Positions 6,186-13,993 of a DNA stretch of 17,333 nt are shown piece after piece. The notes under the pieces are model-generated. The model did no database searches. It saw only the letters and a program-made list of their open reading frames with translations, and was not told the origin of the DNA. The DNA lies in the NCBI GenBank assembly GCA_023387935.1, contig JAEWHG010000124.1, positions 1 to 17,333 of the forward strand. Direction: 5' to 3'. This DNA is from Bacillota bacterium (GTDB taxonomy: Bacteria; Bacillota; Clostridia; Peptostreptococcales; Natronincolaceae). Each line of letters starts with the position of its first letter. Position 1 is the first letter of the stretch. The position numbers were made by a program, and so were the translations under genes.

Positions 6186-7508
6186 CTATCCTTCAAATGA
6201 TTCTACTTTATCTATACTTTCCATAAAATCTAAATATTTTTCTTTGGTCATTACAGGTTTGAAGTTGTTTAATATATTCTTTGCAATAGATGCATCATTA
6301 TATAATAAGTCTACAACGGTTAAGGCCATAGCCTTGGCAGGTAGTATATAAGCTCTATCTTCGTCTACTACTTCAAAATCTCGCGTATGAAGATTACCCT
6401 TTACTCCTCCAATCATTGGATGAATGATTGGCATTAAATGAGATACGTCTCCAAGGTCAAATGATCCTGTAAAATCTCCACCCTTTATTATTTTGTCTTC
6501 GGTTATACCCAGTAATAATAAGTTATTCTTGAATAATTCATAAAATTCCGGATAATCCAAAATTGGAAGATACCCTGGAATATTTGTAATTTCAACCTTA
6601 GCTCCTACTGTCATAGCACCAGCTTTTAAAGCTCTATCTACCTTATAATTTGAATCGAGCATTCCTTCTATTGTCCTTGCTCTAACATAGGATTCTATTT
6701 GTACATCATCAGGAACTGAATTTACTATATCTCCACCCTTAGTAATTATTGGATGTACCCTCACTCTATCAGAATCTTTAAAAGTTTCCCTTTGAGCGTG
6801 AATATTATTTATAGCTAACATTGCTGCATTTAGGGCATTGATCCCCTCTTCTGGTGCTGAACCCGCATGGGATTCTTTTCCAATAAATCTAATTTTTTTA
6901 CCTATAAAGCCATTACTCACTGGGTCTATTAATGCGTGCTTGTCACCCATATCTGAAGAATGAAACATCATTGCCATGTCTACATCATCGAAATATCCTT
7001 TTTTAATTAGCTCTTGCTTACCACCGAAATATGTAATTTTGCCTTCTTCTCTTAACTTAGCTCTATATTCTAACTCAATAAACTCTTCAGAAGGAGTTGC
7101 GATTATTGATACATCCCCTGCTAATTCTTGTAGTATTCCACTTTTGGCCAGTCCTAAAGCGGCCCCCAACATTCCACCTACTTGGTTATTATGTCCACAA
7201 GCATGCACTGCTCCAGTTTCAACTGCATCTTTGTGTGTAACACATGAGATTGCATCTAACTCTCCTAATATTGCTACATTTGGACCTGGTTTTCCACCTT
7301 TCATAAATGCCCTGCATCCTGTTACAGCTATATTTTCTTCTACTTCTAATCCTAGGTCTTTTAGGAATTTAACAGTTGTCTCAGTTGATTTAAATTCTTT
7401 GTAACCAAATTCTGGTGTAGAGTAAATCTCTCTACTGGCTTTAACAATAAGATTTTTATTATCATCTATTGCTTTAATAACCCTTTCTTTTAACTCATTA
7501 ATATTCAT
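6186..7508 (-). CDS. M20 family metallopeptidase / amidohydrolase
   Basis: A 440-residue cytoplasmic protein of the M20D amidohydrolase group (AbgB, hippurate and N-acyl-amino-acid hydrolases). Visible landmarks are LGELDA (81-86), the metal-ligand motif HACGHN (102-107, Cys104 and His106), the catalytic EE pair in TPSEEF (138-143), MFHSSD (181-186) with a further ligand, GKESHAGSAPEEGINAL (210-226) in the lid/dimerisation domain, and NLHTRDF near the C-terminus. The family removes acyl or aminobenzoyl groups from amino acids with two metal ions. There is no signal peptide. An ATG start follows GGAGGAG. It is the last gene of an operon with two membrane proteins, which suggests that they import its substrate. 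The exact amide substrate is unknown. Confidence 0.88.
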   Translation of the reverse strand: MNINELKERVIKAIDDNKNLIVKASREIYSTPEFGYKEFKSTETTVKFLKDLGLEVEENIAVTGCRAFMKGGKPGPNVAILGELDAISCVTHKDAVETGAVHACGHNNQVGGMLGAALGLAKSGILQELAGDVSIIATPSEEFIELEYRAKLREEGKITYFGGKQELIKKGYFDDVDMAMMFHSSDMGDKHALIDPVSNGFIGKKIRFIGKESHAGSAPEEGINALNAAMLAINNIHAQRETFKDSDRVRVHPIITKGGDIVNSVPDDVQIESYVRARTIEGMLDSNYKVDRALKAGAMTVGAKVEITNIPGYLPILDYPEFYELFKNNLLLLGITEDKIIKGGDFTGSFDLGDVSHLMPIIHPMIGGVKGNLHTRDFEVVDEDRAYILPAKAMALTVVDLLYNDASIAKNILNNFKPVMTKEKYLDFMESIDKVESFEG

Positions 7509-7555
7509 AGTAAACTCCTCCTATATTTAAAATAGTATCGTATACAATTTATAAC

Positions 7556-8014
7556 TTAGTCAAAAATCATCATAAAGAAATCTCCCAATAAACTAGAAAT
7601 TAAGAATGTACCTGCCATTACTACTATAGATATAATCACAGCTTTAAATCCAAGTTCTTTGAATCTTAACCAGTCTTTACCTACTAAAACACCTGCATAT
7701 GCTAAAATTGGTGTTACAACTGACATCAAAGAAACATTTCCTACATGAAATATAACTTGCTCAGAAATAGGTGAAATTGGTAATGAAATTAATATTGCAA
7801 TGAGTGAAATCCACAACACTGCTGTAATCTTTTTTGTAGGAACTATATATGATAATACATATCCTGCTATTGATATAACTACTAAAATCAATAAACCTGG
7901 CAGTGATTTAGTTATACCTATATCATAACCTACTATATTACATACAATAGAAAATATCATACTCAATATTAATGCTGCTACTATAGTACCGAAATCTTCT
8001 CTAAGTTTTCTCAT
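7556..8014 (-). CDS. Small integral membrane protein partner of the DUF3100-like protein
   Basis: A very hydrophobic 152-residue protein with about five predicted membrane helices: roughly 8-29, 37-59, 64-81, 92-112 and 122-150. I do not recognise a named family with confidence. It starts 18 bases after the upstream DUF3100-like gene, with GAGGGGTG as ribosome binding site, and the M20 gene follows 47 bases later, so the three are one operon. A small and a larger membrane protein encoded in tandem is a pattern known from two-subunit transporters such as MadL/MadM. By analogy this could be the second subunit of a carrier, with Pro-Ile-Ser residues (SLPISPISE) in the loop at about 77-85. That role is inference. 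An isolated, independent function cannot be excluded. Confidence 0.75.
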   Translation of the reverse strand: MRKLREDFGTIVAALILSMIFSIVCNIVGYDIGITKSLPGLLILVVISIAGYVLSYIVPTKKITAVLWISLIAILISLPISPISEQVIFHVGNVSLMSVVTPILAYAGVLVGKDWLRFKELGFKAVIISIVVMAGTFLISSLLGDFFMMIFD

Positions 8015-8032
8015 TTCTCTTCACCCCTCTTG

Positions 8033-8827
8033 TTATTGTTTCTTTGATATTGATAATTTATCATATAAAAATTCAGTTAAAGGCAATCCTAAAAATACTC
8101 CTAAAGGAAGTGCAACTACACTTGAAATCAAGTTACTAAGTCCAGCAAATGCAGTCATCTGCGCTTCTAGATCTGGATACATCTCTATAAGTGCAGCTAA
8201 ACCTGCTGTCATCATTGATGCACTACCCGCTCCTACTCCCATAGATGCACCTAACGGGCTAACAATTCCAATAGCCACTGATATAGATGCTAAAATACTC
8301 ATTACAATTGGACCAAGTAATGTACCAACTATATATACTGCCATAACTCCTCTAAATTCAGGTGATTCTCCACCATAGGTATCCTGTATTAGTCCAACAT
8401 TAGCTTCTCTACTCAGGGCATGACTCATACCAACTGATTCACGTTTCATTCCCAATAAAATAGCTAAAGGTAAAGCCAATAGTATTGTACCTAAGTTACC
8501 AAAGTTTTGTAGTACTAAGGCTAATCCTGCTTGCTTAATTTCCTCTATTGAAGATCCACTTGTAACTCCTAATTTTGCTATTAATAGTGCTAATCCTATA
8601 CCCATCATATAGTTAGCATTTTTAGCATTTTTTTCTGTAACTAAATTAAGAGATTTTATCATATATATAGCAAAAACAATAAGCATTGACCAAATCAATG
8701 GTGATAAGACTATTGTTATATCCCCTATAATGATATTTTTTGAACCAATCAATTCAGCTATTATACTTGCAACTAAAACAACTAAATGTAGCTTATAATC
8801 TTTCAAAACACTTAATCTATTCTCCAA
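8033..8827 (-). CDS. DUF3100-like integral membrane protein, probable transporter subunit
   Basis: A 264-residue membrane protein with about seven or eight hydrophobic segments. Two conserved-looking polar/glycine stretches stand out: SREANVGLIQDTYG (139-152), between membrane segments, and ASMGVGAGSASMMTAGL (194-210). Such motifs are typical of carriers with re-entrant loops, and the overall pattern recalls DUF3100 proteins. A TTG start is used, supported by AGGAGGG seven bases upstream. It is the first gene of the operon followed by a small membrane protein and an M20 amidohydrolase. A working model is uptake of an amide-linked amino acid conjugate that the hydrolase then splits. The DUF3100 name is from memory of the family; transport and substrate are inferred from context only. 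Confidence 0.7.
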   Translation of the reverse strand: MENRLSVLKDYKLHLVVLVASIIAELIGSKNIIIGDITIVLSPLIWSMLIVFAIYMIKSLNLVTEKNAKNANYMMGIGLALLIAKLGVTSGSSIEEIKQAGLALVLQNFGNLGTILLALPLAILLGMKRESVGMSHALSREANVGLIQDTYGGESPEFRGVMAVYIVGTLLGPIVMSILASISVAIGIVSPLGASMGVGAGSASMMTAGLAALIEMYPDLEAQMTAFAGLSNLISSVVALPLGVFLGLPLTEFLYDKLSISKKQ

Positions 8828-8996
8828 ATTCTTTCCCTCCTATGTTAATTTGATTTCCAAAATAAATTAAACCAGTTCTAAGTGAAAATAGTATTTGCTA
8901 AAACTATATAGATTGCAATAAACTTCTCACATAGTATAACCATCTGCACAAGTTTAAAACTATCCCTAATATCATGTAAACTATAATATTAAAATA

Positions 8997-9038
8997 GGAT
9001 ACATTTACAGGTCATTGTAATTACCTGTGAACGTATCC
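8997..9038. repeat. Long inverted repeat upstream of the DUF3100 operon
   Basis: Two 16-base arms (8997-9012 and 9023-9038) match at 14 of 16 positions around a ten-base centre; the cores are GGATAC and ACAGGT. On the plus strand it is followed by a T-rich stretch. It could be a terminator, an operator for the membrane protein operon, or debris of the nearby insertion sequence. Confidence 0.6.
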
Positions 9039-9116
9039 CATTAATTTTATACATTTTATTCAACTAGTCTACTATGCACCAATAATATATAGTTATTCAC
9101 GGATTTACAAATCTAC

Positions 9117-9299
9117 TCAAAGATTCATTGTTATTTTAAATCCTAATGAACCTACATCTAATGTTTCTACGAAAGCATCTATTATCCTTACAGAATTATC
9201 CTCTGTAATGTAGTCTTCTACATATTTAGGCGCAACCTGACGTCCCCTTAATATTGGCACAATCCATATTGAATACAGCTTTGTTAATCTATTTTTCAC
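9117..9299 (-). pseudogene. Truncated transposase remnant (IS1182-like N-terminus)
   Basis: Only 60 codons remain. The segment YVEDYITEDNSVRIIDAFVE followed by TLDVGSLGFK matches the N-terminal domain (DUF772 type) of IS1182/IS5-like transposases, which start with a D-Y-[IV]-x-E-D-[HN]-x-V-R-x-I-D-A-F-V-D pattern and normally run to 450-550 residues. The catalytic DDE domain is absent. The reading frame stops at 9117, and only a vague trace (MYKINGIRS) can be seen further on near 9040, so it cannot be functional. No terminal inverted repeats or target-site duplications were found. The fragment sits between the marR terminator and the DUF3100 operon, marking an old insertion and deletion event. 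Confidence 0.75.
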
Positions 9300-9304
9300 T
9301 CTTT

Positions 9305-9357
9305 TAAAAAAGGCAGTAGCACAGCTAACCTAATCGGTTAATTGCGCAACAGCCTCT
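9305..9357 (-). terminator. Strong terminator of the MATE-marR operon
   Basis: A long imperfect hairpin on the minus strand: AGGC and AATTAACC on one side, GGTTAGC and GCCT on the other, around GATTA, followed by TTTTTT. It starts four bases past the marR stop. Confidence 0.85.
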
Positions 9358-9361
9358 TTTA

Positions 9362-9808
9362 TTATTCATCTTCAAATAAGTAACCTGAATTATAACGTGT
9401 TATTTTTCTAAGCAAGTAAAACAATTGATCTAATTCCTCTTGCTTAAGACCATCTGTTAATTGTTTCTCCCATTTTTTTGAGACATCTAATATTTCTTCC
9501 TTTTGCTTTAATGCTTTTTGGGTAAGATAAATATGATATTTTCTCTTATCTTTTTCATTAGCTATTAACTCTACGTAACCCTTTTCTTCTAACTTCTTAA
9601 TGGCCCTTGTAGTAGTTGCTTTATCTACACATACTTGCTCTGTTAAATCCTCATGGCTAATACCATCTCCTAAATAAAGTCTAAGAAGAAACTGGTACTG
9701 TCCAAATCCAATTTCATATTGATCATATTCTTTTGATAAGAAACTCGCACCTAAGCGATATAAATAGCTAATATACCTACCGATTCCTTCTGTTTCATAT
9801 TTTTTCAT
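9362..9808 (-). CDS. MarR family transcriptional regulator
   Basis: A 148-residue winged helix-turn-helix regulator. The DNA-binding part spans about residues 35-100: FGQYQFLLRLYLGDGISHEDL, recognition region VDKATTTRAIKKLEEKGYV (61-79), and the wing NEKDKRKYHIYLT with the characteristic D-x-R pair (Asp87, Arg89). The N- and C-terminal helices form the dimer interface. The ATG at 9806-9808 is the likely start; a TTG 12 bases upstream is an alternative, and neither has a strong ribosome binding site. It is the distal gene of the operon begun by the MATE exporter, 74 bases downstream of it. Two GTTGC/GCAAC palindromes at the exporter promoter fit MarR dimer sites, so the regulator probably represses the exporter and itself and is released by a toxic ligand. 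Confidence 0.92.
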   Translation of the reverse strand: MKKYETEGIGRYISYLYRLGASFLSKEYDQYEIGFGQYQFLLRLYLGDGISHEDLTEQVCVDKATTTRAIKKLEEKGYVELIANEKDKRKYHIYLTQKALKQKEEILDVSKKWEKQLTDGLKQEELDQLFYLLRKITRYNSGYLFEDE

Positions 9809-9882
9809 AATAATCCACAACTCTTTTCTTCACCTATATTCTTGCTACTATCTTATCATAATCTAACTTTCTAATCCATATT

Positions 9883-11247
9883 CTATTCTTTTTCCAATTG
9901 TTTTAGATACTTCATTTCTTTAAATATAATGATGCCTGATAAAGTTACTGCCAATAAATCCGCGATTGGACCTGCACTCCATACACCTTTTAATCCAAAA
10001 AACTTAGGTAAAATAATAAATGCTGGAATTAAAAAGAGCACTTGTCTCGTCAAACTAATAATCATAGCTTTTTTTACTTTTCCTACTGCCTGATAGTAGT
10101 TAGAAGCTGTCATTTGAATACCTATTAATGGCATGGATAATAAGAAAATACGCATACCTGATACTGTAATATCCGTAAGTTCTTGATCCTTATTAAACAT
10201 ACTTACGGCTGCCTCTGGAAATAATTGAATAAATAAAAAGCTAGCTACTAATATAGTGGTACATATCACTAAAGAATAAATATACGTTTGTCTTACACGT
10301 TTGTATTGCTTTGCACCAAAATTATATCCCATAATAGGCTGAGCCCCTTGATTAAGCCCAAAAATAGGCATAATAAAGATCGTGCTTATTGAAGTAATTA
10401 TAGCCATCGCTCCAATTGCTAAATCTCCTCCATAAGTCATTAAAGCTCTGTTTGCAATAACTGTTACAATACTACTTGCCACCTGCATACAAAAAGGCGC
10501 TGAACCAATCATTAAAATCTTTTTTATGATACTTAGGTCTATTTTCATATCCGCTAATGTTAGCTTAATGGTTGATTTTTTACTTCTTGTAAAATAATTA
10601 ATTACCCAACAACTTGCAACAAATTGTGAGATAACGGTTGCATAAGCTGCGCCTGCTATACCCATGTTAAAACCAAAAATCAAAATAGGGTCTAAAATGA
10701 TATTAATAATAGCACCAATTACCATAGTGTACATCCCTACTTTAGGATTAGAATCTGAACTAATAGAATGATTTAAACCAAATGCACACAAGTTACATAT
10801 CGTACCTATAAACAGTGGTATAATATATGCTTCTGCATAGGGAATAGTTAAATCACTTCCACCAAACAGCCTTAAAATAGGTGTTGCAAATAAGGTTCCT
10901 AAAATTGCAATTGCTGTACTTACTATGACAATACTTGTGAACCCATTACCTAAATACTTCTGTGCCTCTTCTCTTTTGTTCTTTCCAAATGCTATAGAAA
11001 TACTAGCTGACGTACCTATCCCTACTAACATCCCTACCCCTGTAATAATTTGGGTAATGGGCATAGTAATTCCTACACCAGTAATTGCTAACCCTCCTAT
11101 ATCGGGAATGTTTCCTATATATATTCTATCAACTACGTTATATAACATATTAACCACCATACCAATGATAGCTGGAATAGAAAATCTAATCAGTAGTTTC
11201 CCAATACTTTCTGTACCTAAATCACTTATCTGTTGCTGTTCTGCCAT
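9883..11247 (-). CDS. MATE family multidrug efflux transporter
   Basis: A 454-residue membrane protein of normal MATE length with twelve predicted helices in two similar halves. The N-terminal DLGTESIGKLLIRFSIPAI and NVVDRIYIGN, and the second-half IFGLNQGAQPIMGYNFGAK, are typical of the clostridial MATE group. These antiporters expel cationic drugs or metabolites using a Na+ or H+ gradient. The start is the ATG at 11245-11247 with GGAGAG upstream; the reading frame remains open to a TTG at 11325, but that lies in the operator and is not a start. The exporter is the first gene of an operon with a MarR regulator and is controlled by tandem palindromes, an arrangement functionally like mepR-mepA. 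The drug specificity is unknown. Confidence 0.95.
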   Translation of the reverse strand: MAEQQQISDLGTESIGKLLIRFSIPAIIGMVVNMLYNVVDRIYIGNIPDIGGLAITGVGITMPITQIITGVGMLVGIGTSASISIAFGKNKREEAQKYLGNGFTSIVIVSTAIAILGTLFATPILRLFGGSDLTIPYAEAYIIPLFIGTICNLCAFGLNHSISSDSNPKVGMYTMVIGAIINIILDPILIFGFNMGIAGAAYATVISQFVASCWVINYFTRSKKSTIKLTLADMKIDLSIIKKILMIGSAPFCMQVASSIVTVIANRALMTYGGDLAIGAMAIITSISTIFIMPIFGLNQGAQPIMGYNFGAKQYKRVRQTYIYSLVICTTILVASFLFIQLFPEAAVSMFNKDQELTDITVSGMRIFLLSMPLIGIQMTASNYYQAVGKVKKAMIISLTRQVLFLIPAFIILPKFFGLKGVWSAGPIADLLAVTLSGIIIFKEMKYLKQLEKE

Positions 11248-11264
11248 ATTTATCTCTCCTTCAC

Positions 11265-11294
11265 TATATTTTGTTGCATGCGCAACAAAATATA
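11265..11294. promoter_or_regulatory. MarR operator, proximal site
   Basis: Perfect 13-bp arms around the spacer ATGC; the core is TTTTGTTGC and GCAACAAAA. It lies just downstream of the -10 box and ends 18 bases before the MATE start, so a bound regulator would block transcription. Confidence 0.85.
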
Positions 11295-11322
11295 ATTTAA
11301 CACATTTTTGTTGCGTATGCAA
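11294..11322 (-). promoter_or_regulatory. Promoter of the MATE-marR operon
   Basis: On the minus strand TTGCAT (11322-11317), 17 bases, TAAATT (11299-11294). The -35 box is inside the distal palindrome and the -10 box abuts the proximal one, which explains how one regulator could control it. Confidence 0.6.
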
Positions 11323-11325
11323 CAA
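11308..11325. promoter_or_regulatory. MarR operator, distal site
   Basis: TTGTTGC, spacer GTAT, GCAACAA: the same half-sites as the proximal palindrome, centred 37 bp away. It covers the -35 box of the MATE promoter. Confidence 0.82.
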
Positions 11326-11647
11326 TATTTTGGCATCTTCTTTTATTTTTTATAAACGAATAGTTCCTTCATACGAGAAAAACCCATCTAAAATATCTTC
11401 CCAGTTAATAGCTGGTGCTTCACTAAGCATAAATACATAAAATTTGCCACCCAGTTGTAAAAACAGGTGGCAAAGTAGTATATTATTTAGTTTTATAACC
11501 TCCGAAACCCTTCTAAATTCTAGATTTTGCTACAGTTTCAACGTGCCTTGAGAGGTCAATAAGGATGTCGTGAAGGCCCACTGATTCCTTGGCGAATGGT
11601 AGCATATCAATACGAATTGCACATAATCAATGTAACAGATTATTTAG
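11326..11647. other. Non-coding stretch between the racemase gene and the MATE promoter
   Basis: It contains the terminator at 11436-11474. Minus-strand scraps such as EAPAINWEDILDGFFSYEG (ending near 11350) and LPFAKESVGLHDILIDLS (about 11540-11600) read like protein remains but have no start, ribosome binding site or recognised family. No intact gene is present. Confidence 0.45.
11436..11474 (-). terminator. Rho-independent terminator downstream of the MocR-racemase operon
   Basis: Perfect 9-bp stem: on the minus strand TTTGCCACC, a 14-base loop, GGTGGCAAA, then TTTTATG. It is about 170 bases past the racemase stop, with no gene in between. Confidence 0.8.
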
Positions 11648-12340
11648 CTATTCATCAATAGCAAAATCTACAGCTGCTTTTGAATGAATTTCAGTAGTAT
11701 CAAATACTTCCACAGGCACATCACCTTGTTTAATAAGCATTGGAATCTCTGTACATCCTAAAACTACACCCTGTATTCCTTCTTCTATCATTTTATTGAT
11801 AATCTTTATGTAACTCTGTTTGCTTTCCTGTTTTAAAACCCCCAAGATTAATTCATTATAAATAATATCATGTATAATTTGTCGATCTAGTTCATTAGGT
11901 ATTACAACTTCAATTCCTTTGTTCTCTAATCGTTCCTTATAAAAGGAACTTTCCATAGTAAATTTCGTACCTAATAATAAGACTTTATTGACATTTCTTT
12001 TTATAATTTCATCACCTGTAACGTCAGCAATATGAATTACTTTCAATCCAGTACTTTTCTCAATATCAGAAGCCATTAAATGCATTGTATTTGTGCAAAT
12101 TACTATACAGTCAGCACCAGCTTTTTTTAAGTTCTCTGCCTCTTTAACCAATAAGTTTGTGAGTTTTTCCCATTTCCCTCTATGTTGCAGCTCTTCTATT
12201 TCATGAAAATCAAAAGAATGTAACAAACATTTAACAGAATGAGAACCTCCTAATTTTGATTTCACTAATTCATTCATTAGTTTATAATACTCAAGCGAAG
12301 ATTCCCAACTCATTCCGCCTAATAATCCTATTTTTTTCAT
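11648..12340 (-). CDS. Aspartate/glutamate racemase family amino acid racemase
   Basis: A 230-residue cytosolic protein of the PLP-independent Asp/Glu racemase family, close in layout to YgeA/RacX. It starts with IGLLGGMSWESSLEYY and has the two catalytic cysteines in ICTNTMH (Cys82) and GCTEIP (Cys196), one in each half. Family members interconvert L- and D-amino acids by a two-base thiol mechanism. The ATG at 12338-12340 begins one base after the MocR stop and uses GAGGGTG within the end of that gene as ribosome binding site; a GTG nine bases upstream is less likely. The two genes are therefore translationally coupled. Both cysteines are present, so activity is expected, but the amino acid used is unknown. 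Supply of D-amino acids for the cell wall or for signalling is plausible. Confidence 0.9.
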   Translation of the reverse strand: MKKIGLLGGMSWESSLEYYKLMNELVKSKLGGSHSVKCLLHSFDFHEIEELQHRGKWEKLTNLLVKEAENLKKAGADCIVICTNTMHLMASDIEKSTGLKVIHIADVTGDEIIKRNVNKVLLLGTKFTMESSFYKERLENKGIEVVIPNELDRQIIHDIIYNELILGVLKQESKQSYIKIINKMIEEGIQGVVLGCTEIPMLIKQGDVPVEVFDTTEIHSKAAVDFAIDE

Positions 12341-12341
12341 T

Positions 12342-13814
12342 TTATTCACCCTCTTCTTGAATCATTTTATAGCATTTAGATAATCTTTTAATACCTTCAA
12401 TGATTTCTTCTTCGCTAGGATAGGTAAAATTTAACCTAATTTGTGGTTCATAGTCTTTTCCACCTGGCATAAAATGATAACCTGGCGTAATAACCACACC
12501 TTCCCTAAAGCAATTATCAAACATTTCTTTAAGATTGAAGTTTCTAGAAAAATTAACCCACAGATAAAATCCACCACTTGGGATATCAAAAGAGATTGAA
12601 TCAAAATGTTCATTGAGCTGTTGAACCATCAAATCTCTTTTCTTCATATATACAGATTTAATTACTTTTAAGTGCTCATTGTATCGATTAGATGCTAAGT
12701 ATTCACTCATTACGTATTGATTTAATGTATTTACATGTAAATCTGATATTTGCTTAATCTTCTTTAAGCAATTAATTACTTCTTCCGATGCAACAATCCA
12801 CCCAATACGAAGACCTAAGGATATAGTCTTTGAAAATGTACTTAAATATATAATATAGTTTGACTTATCCATTGATTTTAATGGCCTCAAATCTAACTCA
12901 TCAAACATGATTTCACCATAAGGATCATCTTCAATAATTGGAACGTGATATAAATTCGATAATTCAATTAATTTCCTACGTCGTTCGTGACTCATAACAA
13001 CACCAGTTGGGTTGTGAAAATTTGGTATAGTATAAATTATTTTGGGATGATGGGTTTTTATTAAATACTCAAGTACATCTGCCTTAATACCATATCTATC
13101 CATAGGAACTGTTATCACCTTTGCTCCTACATGTTGAAATAGTTGTAGGGCACCAAAAAAGGTTGGTTCCTCCACAATCACAACATTTCCTTCTTTTATA
13201 AACGAGCGAATAACTAAATCTAAAGCTTGTTGAGATCCAGATGTAATCAGTTGTTCGTTTATGTTAGCAGTTACACCTCTTTTTAACATTAGTTGTTTTA
13301 TTTGAACTCTTAATTCATGAGTACCTTGAACAGGACAATGAGATAAAGGATCTATTCTTTTATTCATGGCTAACTGCTGAAAAATATACTGTAATTCATT
13401 CGCTGGTATTAAAGAAGGAGAAGGTAAACCACCTGCTAAAAAACACTTCCCACTTCGATTACTACCATCCATAATAAGGCGAATAATTTCATCGTATCTA
13501 GTCTTCATATTTTCTTCAAAACATGTCTCCCAATCATAATATGTTATTGTAGAGTCACTTTGTGTCTCGCCTTCTACATTAAATGTTACAAAAGTTCCCT
13601 TGCCTTTAATTGTTTTAATCAATCCATCAGACTTCAATAAATCATAAGCACTTACTATGGTACTTCGATTTACAGATAATTGCTCAGCAAGTTTTCTCTC
13701 AGAAGATAATTGATCATCGTTTAAAATCTCCCCAGAAAAAATTTTATTTCTTATTTGATTATAGAGCTGGTAATATATGCTTACATTTAATTCTTTATCA
13801 ATATCAAACCTCAT
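12342..13814 (-). CDS. MocR/GntR-type regulator with aminotransferase domain
   Basis: A 490-residue fusion. Residues 1-78 form a GntR winged helix (YYQLYNQIRNKIFSG, LSSERKLAEQLSVNRSTIVSAYDLL, KGKGTFV). After a linker, residues 120-490 form a fold-type I aminotransferase-like domain with NPTG (268-271), the EDDPYGE motif (295-301), the PLP lysine in STFSKT (Lys329) and R-x-G-W (336-339). MocR proteins use bound PLP or a PLP-amino-acid adduct as a signal rather than catalysing transamination. The ATG at 13812-13814 has AAGGAG eight bases upstream. It is the first gene of an operon with an amino acid racemase, which suggests control of D-amino acid metabolism. Some relatives are true aminotransferases; whether this one has enzyme activity is open. 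Confidence 0.92.
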   Translation of the reverse strand: MRFDIDKELNVSIYYQLYNQIRNKIFSGEILNDDQLSSERKLAEQLSVNRSTIVSAYDLLKSDGLIKTIKGKGTFVTFNVEGETQSDSTITYYDWETCFEENMKTRYDEIIRLIMDGSNRSGKCFLAGGLPSPSLIPANELQYIFQQLAMNKRIDPLSHCPVQGTHELRVQIKQLMLKRGVTANINEQLITSGSQQALDLVIRSFIKEGNVVIVEEPTFFGALQLFQHVGAKVITVPMDRYGIKADVLEYLIKTHHPKIIYTIPNFHNPTGVVMSHERRRKLIELSNLYHVPIIEDDPYGEIMFDELDLRPLKSMDKSNYIIYLSTFSKTISLGLRIGWIVASEEVINCLKKIKQISDLHVNTLNQYVMSEYLASNRYNEHLKVIKSVYMKKRDLMVQQLNEHFDSISFDIPSGGFYLWVNFSRNFNLKEMFDNCFREGVVITPGYHFMPGGKDYEPQIRLNFTYPSEEEIIEGIKRLSKCYKMIQEEGE

Positions 13815-13840
13815 AAAGAGCACTCCTTAGAAAATCCTTA

Positions 13841-13869
13841 ATTATATTTTAACATCTAATTTGAAAGAA
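13841..13869 (-). promoter_or_regulatory. Promoter of the MocR-racemase operon
   Basis: A perfect TATAAT (13846-13841) with a weak TTCTTT -35 at 17-bp spacing. The -10 box is only 27 bases from the start codon, giving a short leader that just holds the ribosome binding site. Confidence 0.5.
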
Positions 13870-13993
13870 TAAACCCGCCACTTCATCTTTAATTCTTACC
13901 GACCACTTGGATCTATGTCAATACTTTAGAGAAAAATATGGATGTGTTCCTACTAACAAAAAACCACTGAATGTCATCTACACACTTAATGGC

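Noticed and set aside
6976..7404. 142-codon plus-strand frame within the M20 gene
   Set aside because: Complementary shadow of a conserved hydrolase gene, with low-complexity Ser/Pro-rich translation and no start signal.
8997..9038. Inverted repeat as a CRISPR repeat or riboswitch
   Set aside because: It occurs once, with no spacers or Cas genes, and shows no known riboswitch core.
11248..11325. Longer MATE protein starting from TTG at 11325
   Set aside because: The extension would be encoded by promoter and operator DNA, and the internal ATG has a proper ribosome binding site.
10925..11440. 171-codon plus-strand frame over the MATE start and promoter
   Set aside because: It is antisense to conserved MATE sequence and runs through both operators; no start signals.
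12431..12613. Second minus-strand frame inside the MocR gene
   Set aside because: Nested out of frame in a strongly conserved aminotransferase domain, without a ribosome binding site.
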